From assembly GCA_902552345.1 (NCBI GenBank), contig CACDGO010000003.1, positions 1 to 56,220 on the forward strand: 56,220 nucleotides of DNA, written 5' to 3'. Position 1 is the first letter of the stretch; every line of letters begins with the position of its first letter. The position numbers and the translations under genes were made by a program. Origin of the DNA: an uncultured Pelagibacteraceae bacterium (GTDB lineage Bacteria > Pseudomonadota > Alphaproteobacteria > Pelagibacterales > Pelagibacteraceae). Below the pieces are notes generated by a model, which ran no database searches, was not told where the DNA came from, and saw only the letters and a program-made list of their open reading frames with translations. Positions 46,612 to 53,536 of this stretch are shown here, one piece after another.

Positions 46612-47981
46612 TTTTTTCCAATCATACAATAACCCACGGGCCTTATGGTTCCAAAAACACCTGGGCAAACTTTTTTAAGTATTTTTGGATTACCGGTATA
46701 AATTACTCCTTGGTCATTTCTGAGGTTTATTAAATTTTTTTTTAAATCATTGGTCCAGATTGGTCTAGAGTTTAAATGATATGACAAGTTTCCTGCAGAC
46801 CACTCATCTCCAACTACAATTTTTATTTCATTTGTAAAATTATCATTCCATTTATTTTGAACCAATCTTGAAATTTCCTTTCCAGGGTAGTCTGTTCTTT
46901 TTTCATCGTCGAGTAAGGATATAGAAAGGTAAGTAGCTGGGGATAAAATGAAAAGAAAAGAAAAAATATAATAAAGTTTTTGAATTTTCTTTAAATTTAT
47001 ACTCTTTTTAATGCTAAGTATGGTTATTGTGCCTAAAGCTAAATAAAACGGTGTCATCCACATTGTTCTGATTTTGGCCCCCATTATCAAAGATGTCAAT
47101 ATCATCAAAATTATTGGAATAAGAACTGTGAAATATAAAAAGATCATCTTTTTATTTTTAGAAAAATTCTTAAAACTAAATTTATTACTTAGAAAAAAGC
47201 TCATTATAAAAAATGGAATGAGAATACCTATTTGTTTTATTATAAAAGTAAATGGAAAAATAATATGATCTTTGAATGTACCAACTCCTCCTGTTCTTTT
47301 TAATGCATAAACTATAGTTGAAAAATTATTCTCAACTAGCCAAATTAAATGAGGGATTAAAATGATTAACATGATAAGTCCAGTAATTAATATATTTATA
47401 AAATCAATCTTTTTTTCCTTAAAACAGAAATATAAAAATAAAAATTTGATACCAAAGATTAGATAAACAAATAAATATTTAGATAGTAAACCTAGACCAA
47501 AAAATATACCTAATAAAATAAAATGAATGTAATTATTAAATTTTATACATTTCCAAGCAAAATATAAACTTAAGGCCCAAAAAGGAATTTGACTTATATT
47601 TACATTGAATTCTGGAGTTGTAAAATTGTAAAAGAAAATACTCTCCAATAATAAAATTGATATCAATGCTAACACTTTGTCCTCAAGTAATTCAAATGAT
47701 AATTTAAATATTGCAATAAAAGCTGCTATTATGAATATTTGGCTTAGTAAGTAAAAAGCCCAATCTTGACTTCCAAATAATTTATAAAATATCTCAACAA
47801 AAAAAGCACTTAATGGAGGATGTTTATAATAACCCCAATCCAAATTGCTCCCCCAAGCCAAAGCCTCAATCGTGTCTAGTGGAAGATTTACATTTGAGAA
47901 GGTTGGTATTGCTGTCCAGATAATCAAATGAGAAAAAAGAAATAAAAGATATATTTTTTCAACGTTTTTTTTATAAATCAT
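46608..47981 (-). CDS. ArnT/PMT-like polytopic glycosyltransferase
   Basis: This 457-residue integral membrane protein is of the GT-C (GT39/GT83, ArnT/PMT_2) type, which uses polyprenyl-phosphate sugars. The first periplasmic loop has the typical acidic/His-Pro pattern (DTIEALAWGSNLDWGYYKHP then PLSAFFVE). About ten TM helices follow (residues 80-360). A small periplasmic C-terminal domain (about 375-457) carries two cysteines. Paired with the downstream GT2 by a 4-base overlap. Transfer onto lipid A core or protein is possible; the sequence does not decide. It is divergent from dksA. Confidence 0.82.
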   Translation of the reverse strand: MIYKKNVEKIYLLFLFSHLIIWTAIPTFSNVNLPLDTIEALAWGSNLDWGYYKHPPLSAFFVEIFYKLFGSQDWAFYLLSQIFIIAAFIAIFKLSFELLEDKVLALISILLLESIFFYNFTTPEFNVNISQIPFWALSLYFAWKCIKFNNYIHFILLGIFFGLGLLSKYLFVYLIFGIKFLFLYFCFKEKKIDFINILITGLIMLIILIPHLIWLVENNFSTIVYALKRTGGVGTFKDHIIFPFTFIIKQIGILIPFFIMSFFLSNKFSFKNFSKNKKMIFLYFTVLIPIILMILTSLIMGAKIRTMWMTPFYLALGTITILSIKKSINLKKIQKLYYIFSFLFILSPATYLSISLLDDEKRTDYPGKEISRLVQNKWNDNFTNEIKIVVGDEWSAGNLSYHLNSRPIWTNDLKKNLINLRNDQGVIYTGNPKILKKVCPGVFGTIRPVGYCMIGKK

Positions 47982-48010
47982 TTTAAAAAATTATTACAAT
48001 TTATAAGCTA

Positions 48011-48038
48011 TTGACACGCCTAAAATCAAACATATACT
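48011..48038 (+). promoter_or_regulatory. strong sigma70-type promoter of dksA
   Basis: TTGACA (48011-48016, full consensus) is followed after 16 bases by TATACT (48033-48038, five of six). The predicted start, near 48045, is only about nine bases before the dksA ATG, so the mRNA would be almost leaderless and there is no room for a normal ribosome-binding site. Confidence 0.6.
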
Positions 48039-48053
48039 GCCAAAATTCTAAAA

Positions 48054-48479
48054 ATGGTAAAAAAAACTAGCATTAAAAAGAAATATATTCCTAACTCAAA
48101 AGAAAAATATATGTGCGCAAAACATAAAAAGTTTTTTACGGATGAGTTACTTAATTGGAAAAAGGATATAATTAATGCAAATAATTTAGGAAATCTTCTT
48201 AACTCCTCTGATGATAACGTTTCTTCAGCTGATATTGTCGATCAAGCATCATCATATACTGATAAATCAGTTGAAATGAAGGCTCTAAACAGAAGTAGGA
48301 AATTAATTTCAAAAATAAATTCTGCTTTACAAAGAATTAAAGATGGAACTTATGGTTTTTGTGAAGAGACTGGTGAACCGATTGGTCTTAAAAGATTAAT
48401 GGCTAGGCCAGTTGCAACTTTGTCTATAGAAGCTCAAGAGAGACACGAAAGAGATGAAAAAATCTTCATAGAAGACTAA
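48054..48479 (+). CDS. dksA: RNA polymerase-binding transcription factor DksA
   Basis: DksA enters the RNA polymerase secondary channel and works with ppGpp in the stringent response. The 141-residue protein has a coiled-coil with the tip motif D60-x2-D63-x-A65 (SSADIVDQAS), required for function in E. coli. The C-terminal globular region is GTYGFCEETGEPIGLKRLMA. Of the four zinc cysteines of E. coli DksA, only the first remains (Cys103); the others are Thr106, Ser124 and Ala127. This cysteine-poor form is usual in alphaproteobacteria. It overlaps the convergent GST stop by 4 bases. Confidence 0.95.
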   Translation: MVKKTSIKKKYIPNSKEKYMCAKHKKFFTDELLNWKKDIINANNLGNLLNSSDDNVSSADIVDQASSYTDKSVEMKALNRSRKLISKINSALQRIKDGTYGFCEETGEPIGLKRLMARPVATLSIEAQERHERDEKIFIED

Positions 48480-49102
48480 GCCTCTGGAATTTTTTCGTTT
48501 TTTTTCAAAAGATCGAAACCTTTTTGGACAGCTGGTCTTGATGCAATTTTTTTGTACCATCTTGTTAAATTTTTAAATTTTTTTAGACCAATGTCATGCC
48601 ATTCATGCCTAGCAATCCAGGGAAAGGTAGCAATATCAGCAATCGTATAAAGATCCCCAGCTAGATACTCTGATGAGCTTAATCTTTCATCTAATTCTCT
48701 ATAAATTCTCTCTGATATTTTAAAATATCTTTCCTCTCCAAATTTACTTTTTCCAGGATTATAATGATGAAATTGATGATGTTGTCCTAACATTGGGCCT
48801 ACATAAGCCATTTGACCCATCAACCACTGATTTATTTGAGTTCTATTATGGTTTTCATAAAACTTGCCACTTTTTTCACCAAGATAAATCAAAATAGCAC
48901 CTGACTCGAAAAGACTTAGATTGTTTTCATGATCTATTATGACAGGAATTTTTCTAAAAGGACTTAATTTCACGAACTCTGGTCTGAATTGTTCGTCTTT
49001 ATTTATATTCACTTTTGTAACCTTGTATTTAAAATTTATCTCCTCAAGCATTATAGAGATTTTCTTACCGTTTGGAGTATTAGCGGTAAGAAGTTCTATC
49101 AT
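48476..49102 (-). CDS. glutathione S-transferase, YfcG/Nu-like
   Basis: This 208-residue GST has an N-terminal thioredoxin-like domain (1-80: ELLTANTPNGKKISIMLEEI, FRKIPVIIDHENN, LFESGAILIYLGEKSG) and an all-helical C-terminal domain (90-208: QMAYVGPMLGQHHQFHHYNP, YLAGDLYTIADIATFPWIAR). The TPNGKK motif resembles the disulfide-bond reductases YfcG/YghU. It overlaps the ferredoxin-NADP reductase gene by ATGA, so it ends the proteorhodopsin-ferredoxin gene run. A thiol-redox role would fit but is inference. Confidence 0.9.
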   Translation of the reverse strand: MIELLTANTPNGKKISIMLEEINFKYKVTKVNINKDEQFRPEFVKLSPFRKIPVIIDHENNLSLFESGAILIYLGEKSGKFYENHNRTQINQWLMGQMAYVGPMLGQHHQFHHYNPGKSKFGEERYFKISERIYRELDERLSSSEYLAGDLYTIADIATFPWIARHEWHDIGLKKFKNLTRWYKKIASRPAVQKGFDLLKKNEKIPEA

Positions 49103-50112
49103 TTTTTTCCAAGTCTATTTTTAATAGTTTTAGAAGATGTCGTGAACTCAAATCTGTAATTTTCGTTGGGTCTCGCTCTTTTAAAGCATTCTACTGAAGC
49201 TAAAGCAACTTCATGAAATCCTGATAGAATTAATTTAAGTTTTCCAGGATAAGAGCATATATCTCCTGCAGCAAAAATGCCTTTTTTATTCGTTTCAAAA
49301 TTTTCTGAATTTACCTCGATGGTTTTTTTGTCCATATTCAGCCCCCATTCAGCAATTGGACCTAATTTCATTATTAAACCAAAAAATCCTAGAATTACGT
49401 CAGTTTTAATTTTTTCAGTTTTTCCATCATCAAATTTTACATTAATGGATTTTAATTCTTTTTCGTTATCCAAAGATTCAATTTGGCAAGATGTTTTTAT
49501 TGAAACTTTACCTTCTTTTTCTAATTTTCTTAATTCTGAAAGAGTGTGCTGTGCTCCTCTAAAATCATTTCTTCTATGTATAAGTGTTACGGTTGAAAAT
49601 TTTGAAAGTTCCAAGGCCCAGTCTAAAGCTGAATCTCCCCCACCAAATATTGAAATTTTTTTATCTTTGAATTGTTCTTTATTTTTGACTGCATAGAATA
49701 CAGATCTTCCCTCAAGTTTTTCAGCTTCTTTCAAAGAAATTTTTCTAGGTTCAAATGAGCCTACTCCACCTGCAATTAAAATATTTGGTGCTATAAATTG
49801 ATTTTTATTATTTGTTTTCACAATCCAATTGTTTTTTTCCTGCTTAACCTCATCAACTCTCTCATTCAAAAATATCTCAGTATTAAAAGGTTTTATTTGC
49901 TCAATTAATCTTGAAGTTAATTGTTCGCCTGTACATTCTGGAACTGCAGGAATATCGTAAATAGGTTTGTCAGGATACAGTTCAATGCATTGTCCTCCAG
50001 CTTTATCCAGATTATCAATTACTACCGCTTTAAGACCTTTTATACCTAATTGATGAACTGCGAACAGACCTACGGGTCCTGCGCCTATAATTATAACATC
50101 AGTTTTTTTCAC
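49099..50112 (-). CDS. ferredoxin-NADP reductase, thioredoxin-reductase-like
   Basis: This 337-residue flavoprotein has two Rossmann domains: FAD binding IIGAGPVGLFAVHQLG (8-23) and NADPH binding IFGGGDSALDWALEL (about 155-169), then AAGDICSYPGKLKLI near the end. It lacks the CxxC active site that thioredoxin reductases carry between the domains (the stretch reads RSVFYAVKNKEQF). It therefore fits the TrxR-like ferredoxin-NADP reductase group, often misannotated as thioredoxin-disulfide reductase. It adjoins the ferredoxin gene, its probable partner, and overlaps GST. Confidence 0.92.
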   Translation of the reverse strand: MKKTDVIIIGAGPVGLFAVHQLGIKGLKAVVIDNLDKAGGQCIELYPDKPIYDIPAVPECTGEQLTSRLIEQIKPFNTEIFLNERVDEVKQEKNNWIVKTNNKNQFIAPNILIAGGVGSFEPRKISLKEAEKLEGRSVFYAVKNKEQFKDKKISIFGGGDSALDWALELSKFSTVTLIHRRNDFRGAQHTLSELRKLEKEGKVSIKTSCQIESLDNEKELKSINVKFDDGKTEKIKTDVILGFFGLIMKLGPIAEWGLNMDKKTIEVNSENFETNKKGIFAAGDICSYPGKLKLILSGFHEVALASVECFKRARPNENYRFEFTTSSKTIKNRLGKK

Positions 50113-50432
50113 TAAGTTTGTTTCTCCGGTGTAGTTACTTCTAAGCCGTCTAATTCATCGTTAACTATTATTTGACAGCTAAGTCTGCTGTTTTTTTTTG
50201 GTTCAAATGCCATATCAATCATGTCGTTTTCAGAATCTTCTGCTTTTGGAATCTTTTCAAACCATTTATCGTCGACATAAACATGACATGTAGCACAAGC
50301 CATAGATCCCCCACAGTCAGCATCAATACCAGGTATTTCATTTTGTATTGCGCCTTCCATTACTGACAAACCGCTTTCAACTTCAATGGTTTTTGAAGAA
50401 CCTTGATAATCTTTATAAATTATTTTAGGCAT
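50112..50432 (-). CDS. adrenodoxin-type 2Fe-2S ferredoxin
   Basis: This 106-residue ferredoxin carries electrons on a 2Fe-2S cluster. Ligands are Cys40, Cys46, Cys49 and Cys86 (DADCGGSMACATCHVYVDD and SRLSCQI), the spacing C-x5-C-x2-C-x36-C typical of adrenodoxin/FdxB types. It shares one base with the reductase start downstream and follows the 44-residue membrane-protein gene by 3 bases. The gene run proteorhodopsin, ferredoxin, reductase is known in SAR11. Whether the ferredoxin has a light-linked role is not shown by sequence. Confidence 0.95.
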   Translation of the reverse strand: MPKIIYKDYQGSSKTIEVESGLSVMEGAIQNEIPGIDADCGGSMACATCHVYVDDKWFEKIPKAEDSENDMIDMAFEPKKNSRLSCQIIVNDELDGLEVTTPEKQT

Positions 50433-50435
50433 AAC

Positions 50436-50570
50436 TTAATAATAAGCCAAATAAATTGAAATAATAACTACCCAAAAAAAAGCGTAATAAAGTATGTAGC
50501 CCTTCACAGTAAAAGGCATTTTCTTTAATCTTCTTTTTCCTTTTCCTTTATAAGGTTTAGATATTTCCAT
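50436..50570 (-). CDS. 44-residue single-TM membrane protein beside proteorhodopsin
   Basis: A short reading frame of 44 codons begins MEISKPYKGKGKRR and continues LKKMPFTVKGYI. It has a strongly basic cytoplasmic N-terminus (1-23) and one aromatic hydrophobic helix (about 24-44, with YYAFFWVVIISIYLAYY at the end). This is a positive-inside, tail-anchored design. It stops 3 bases before the ferredoxin start, and it follows the proteorhodopsin terminator, so it would head the ferredoxin-reductase-GST unit. There is no clear Shine-Dalgarno. I do not recognise the family. It could be a small subunit or assembly factor of a membrane complex. Coding status rests on composition and tight spacing. 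Confidence 0.6.
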   Translation of the reverse strand: MEISKPYKGKGKRRLKKMPFTVKGYILYYAFFWVVIISIYLAYY

Positions 50571-50584
50571 TGTTAATTAGTACC

Positions 50585-50625
50585 AAAAAAAAAGGGCAAG
50601 CATGTGAGACATACCCGCCCTTTTT
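50585..50625 (-). terminator. intrinsic terminator after proteorhodopsin gene
   Basis: On the minus strand, A5-GGGC is followed by a 19-base interior with a smaller ATG/CAT pairing and then GCCC plus nine T. The GGGC/GCCC stem extended by A-T pairs and the T9 tail is a textbook rho-independent terminator. It lies 15 bases past the proteorhodopsin stop. It would separate highly expressed proteorhodopsin from the downstream small-protein/ferredoxin genes, with some read-through possible. Confidence 0.8.
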
Positions 50626-50639
50626 CAATTAATTATCTA

Positions 50640-51410
50640 TTATCTAGATGATAATCTTGTGTTTTGCATTGCTGCTGCCCAGATAACTAGACCAAAAGCG
50701 ATCTTGTTAACAAAGTCAGCTAAGTTATAAATAACGTTTAAAGCATTTGCATCAACACCACCAGTTAGGTAACCAAAAATATATCCTAAAGGATAAATTG
50801 CCCAACCAATAGTTACGATTATTCTCATAGCGCTGAAGGCTGTAGCCATAGCTTTGTTACCAGCTTTAGCTGCCATTGTTCCAGCTTCACCTGAGAATAT
50901 TTCAAACAAGATATAGATCCATCCAGCCATTCCAATTACGAAACCTACAAATGGTTGTATGTAACCTGCTTCACCTAAGTATCCACCGATTAACATTACT
51001 AATGAACCAATTAATAGCTTCCAGAATATAGAAGTTGGCACCTTTCTAACAGCTGCCAATATTAGATAGAATTCGATCATTTGAAGTGGCACTGTGATTA
51101 ACCAGTCGATATATCTGTATACCGTTGGTGAGTCACCAGTCGACACCCAAACTTCTCTCATATACATGTAGTGAACAAATGCAACACCAGTTACAAGTCC
51201 AGCTACTGTCAAAGATGTTCTCCATGATGCAGCAACAGTTCCTCTTTCTGCAAAGAAAAACACAGTTGTTGCGATCATACCCATTGATACGAGCCAAAAT
51301 GAAATTCCTACGAAATCATTTGTCTGTAACAATGCAGTCGCTGCGTTAGCTGAGCTTGTTATACCTAAAAAGGCAACAGCTGCTAAAGCAAGAAGACCTA
51401 ATTTTCTCAT
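50640..51410 (-). CDS. proteorhodopsin, predicted blue-absorbing proton pump
   Basis: This is a seven-helix, retinal-binding light-driven proton pump of the inner membrane. The 256-residue protein has a cleavable leader (about 1-23, ending SSANA). Key residues align with green proteorhodopsin numbering by constant spacing: His80 (H75), Arg99 (R94), Schiff-base counter-ion Asp102 (D97), proton donor Glu113 (E108) and retinal Lys236 (K231). The tuning position is Gln110 (105), in TVPLQMIEF, which predicts blue absorption; Leu there gives green. A strong GGGAGG ribosome site precedes the ATG. No retinal synthesis gene is in the window. Confidence 0.98.
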   Translation of the reverse strand: MRKLGLLALAAVAFLGITSSANAATALLQTNDFVGISFWLVSMGMIATTVFFFAERGTVAASWRTSLTVAGLVTGVAFVHYMYMREVWVSTGDSPTVYRYIDWLITVPLQMIEFYLILAAVRKVPTSIFWKLLIGSLVMLIGGYLGEAGYIQPFVGFVIGMAGWIYILFEIFSGEAGTMAAKAGNKAMATAFSAMRIIVTIGWAIYPLGYIFGYLTGGVDANALNVIYNLADFVNKIAFGLVIWAAAMQNTRLSSR

Positions 51411-51441
51411 GAAAACCTCCCTCGTTTGTTTAGTTTTCGTT

Positions 51442-51470
51442 TAGTTTATATATAAACTACTCGGACGAGT
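51442..51470. promoter_or_regulatory. two adjacent inverted repeats upstream of proteorhodopsin
   Basis: TAGTTTATATATAAACTA (51442-51459) is a perfect 18-bp palindrome and is followed directly by ACTCGGACGAGT (51459-51470), a 5-bp inverted repeat around two bases. Both are 30-60 bases before the proteorhodopsin ATG, within the predicted 5' leader. They could be operator half-sites or RNA hairpins affecting translation. The GC-bearing second repeat stands out in this AT-rich context. Confidence 0.35.
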
Positions 51471-51491
51471 GATAAATAAACTCACCACCGA

Positions 51492-51521
51492 ATAATATGT
51501 GGGGACCTTAGTAAAAAACAA
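51492..51521 (-). promoter_or_regulatory. possible sigma70 promoter for proteorhodopsin
   Basis: On the minus strand TTGTTT (51521-51516) and TATTAT (51497-51492) are spaced by 18 bases. A start near 51485 would give a leader of about 75 bases that includes the two inverted repeats. Matches are four of six and five of six. Other AT-rich choices exist nearby. Confidence 0.3.
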
Positions 51522-51637
51522 AGTTACAGTGAAGTGTTTTTTTTGCAAAAAAACCGCATATTTATTGGATTTTCTATTTTTTTTTGGGGATATTTATGAA
51601 ATACTCTAAAAAATGAAAGAAATTCCGGGAGTTAAAA

Positions 51638-53536
51638 TTGACTCAAAAATATAACGAAATTTACCAAGAATCTATCAAAAATCGAGAAGGTTTTTGGAAA
51701 GAAATCTCTAATGATGTATTTTGGTACAAAAAACCGACAAAAATTTTAAATTCCCAAAATCCTCCGTTTTATAAGTGGTTTGAAGATGGAGTAACAAACA
51801 CGTGTTACAACGCCTTAGATCTTCATGTCGACCAAGGTAAAGGTGAAAAGCTTGCAATTATTTATGATAGTCCAATAACAGGTTCAAAAGAGAATATAAC
51901 TTATAATAAGTTGAAAGAAAAAGTCGCTTTATTTGCTGGAGCATTAAAAAAACAAGGTGTGAGCAAAGGGGATAGGGTTATAATCTATATGCCTATGATC
52001 CCAGAGGCAGTAATAGCTATGCTAGCCTGTGGGAGAATTGGTGCAGTCCACTCAGTTGTATTCGGAGGCTTTGCGGCAAACGAACTAGCAAGCAGGATTG
52101 ATGACTCTAAAGCTAAAATACTTGTTACCGCCTCTTGCGGCTATGAGCCTGGAAGAACTGTTCATTACAAACCTTTAGTTAATAAAGCATTAGAACTAGC
52201 TAATCATAAAATTAAAAAGTGTATAATTTTTCAAAGAGAAAAGGATAAAGCAGAATTAAATTCTGTGATTGATATTACCTGGGATGATGTTCACAAAGAT
52301 GTAAAGCCTGCAGAGTGTGAAAAAATGAATGCAAATGATTACGCTTATATTTTATACACATCAGGAACTACGGGTCTTCCGAAAGGAATAGTTCGTGATA
52401 TAGGTGGACATATAGTTGCATTAAAATGGACTATGAAAAATATTTACAATATCAAACCAGATGACGTGTGGTGGTCTGCTAGTGATATTGGGTGGATAGT
52501 TGGACACTCTTATATAGTGTATGGTCCATTATTTTATGGTTGTACTACAGTTTTGTTTGAGGGAAAACCGGTGGGAACTCCTGATGCAGGAGTTTTTTGG
52601 AGAGTAATTTCAGAGCATAAAGTAAAATCTCTTTTTACTGCACCAACAGCAATTAGAGCTATAAAAAAAGAGGATCCTAACGGAGAATTTTTTAAAAAAT
52701 ACGATTTAAGTAAGTTTGATAAACTATTTCTTGCTGGTGAAAGGGCCGACCCTGATACAATAAAATGGTTTGAAAAGCTTTCTAACTCACCTGTAATCGA
52801 TCATTGGTGGCAAACTGAAACAAGTTGGGCAATAACATCAAGTTGCACAGGAATAGAAAATTTTCCTGTAAAATACGGATCAGCTTTTAAACCGGTACCA
52901 GGTTATGATCTAAAAGTTTTAAATTCTGAGGGTAAAGAAGTAGGTCCAGGAAAGATGGGTGATATTGTTGTCAAGCTCCCTCTTCCTCCGGGAACTTTTC
53001 CAACATTGTGGGGAGCAGACAAAAGATATAAAGAGAATTATATGACTACTTACCCAGGATATTATCAAACTTATGATGCAGGACACATTGATGAAGACGG
53101 TTATGTTTGGATCATGTCTAGAACAGACGACATAATTAATGTTGCAGGTCATAGATTGTCTACCGGGGCTATAGAAGAAGTTTTAGCAGAACATACAAAT
53201 GTTGCGGAGTGTGCAGTGATAGGAATAGCTGATAAACTTAAAGGTCAAATACCTATCGGTTTGCTAGCGCTTAAGGCAGGGGTAACAAAAGATAAAAAAG
53301 ATATTATTAACGAATGTGTAAAAATGGTTAGAGAAAAAGTTGGCCCTGTTGCGGCATTCAAAATAGCTATTGTGGTAAAGAGATTGCCTAAAACTAGATC
53401 AGGAAAAGTGCTTAGAGGAACAGTTAGAAAAATTGCAGATAATGAACCTTATAAAATGCCTGCAACTATAGATGATCCTGCTATTCTAGATGAAATAAAA
53501 CAAGATCTAAAAGATAATAATATTCTAAAACTTTAA
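51638..53536 (+). CDS. prpE: propionate/acetate-CoA ligase, PrpE-like
   Basis: This is an AMP-forming acyl-CoA synthetase. The 632 residues show the phosphate loop YTSGTTGLPKG, DIGWIVGHSYIVYGPL, WWQTETSW, the hinge SRTDDIINVAGHRLS and the acetylatable C-terminal Lys in TRSGKVLRGT. The start KYNEIYQESIKNREGFW and the PDAGVFWRVI segment after EGKPVGT resemble PrpE (propionate) more than Acs, where the loop is EGVPNWP-like. Translation starts at TTG 51638 with GGGAG 8 bases upstream; the ATG at 51613 is out of frame. It is divergent from proteorhodopsin and convergent with the dihydroorotase-like gene. Confidence 0.88.
   Translation: MTQKYNEIYQESIKNREGFWKEISNDVFWYKKPTKILNSQNPPFYKWFEDGVTNTCYNALDLHVDQGKGEKLAIIYDSPITGSKENITYNKLKEKVALFAGALKKQGVSKGDRVIIYMPMIPEAVIAMLACGRIGAVHSVVFGGFAANELASRIDDSKAKILVTASCGYEPGRTVHYKPLVNKALELANHKIKKCIIFQREKDKAELNSVIDITWDDVHKDVKPAECEKMNANDYAYILYTSGTTGLPKGIVRDIGGHIVALKWTMKNIYNIKPDDVWWSASDIGWIVGHSYIVYGPLFYGCTTVLFEGKPVGTPDAGVFWRVISEHKVKSLFTAPTAIRAIKKEDPNGEFFKKYDLSKFDKLFLAGERADPDTIKWFEKLSNSPVIDHWWQTETSWAITSSCTGIENFPVKYGSAFKPVPGYDLKVLNSEGKEVGPGKMGDIVVKLPLPPGTFPTLWGADKRYKENYMTTYPGYYQTYDAGHIDEDGYVWIMSRTDDIINVAGHRLSTGAIEEVLAEHTNVAECAVIGIADKLKGQIPIGLLALKAGVTKDKKDIINECVKMVREKVGPVAAFKIAIVVKRLPKTRSGKVLRGTVRKIADNEPYKMPATIDDPAILDEIKQDLKDNNILKL

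Noticed and set aside
47074-47268. Plus-strand hydrophobic 64-residue frame within the membrane glycosyltransferase gene
   Set aside because: It is antisense to TM helices and arises from AT-rich complementarity.
49099-50112. Thioredoxin-disulfide reductase
   Set aside because: There is no CxxC redox motif between the FAD and NADPH domains, and a ferredoxin gene is adjacent; ferredoxin-NADP reductase fits better.
51125-51349. Plus-strand frame rich in Gln and Leu inside the proteorhodopsin gene
   Set aside because: Antisense shadow of proteorhodopsin helices; no independent signals.
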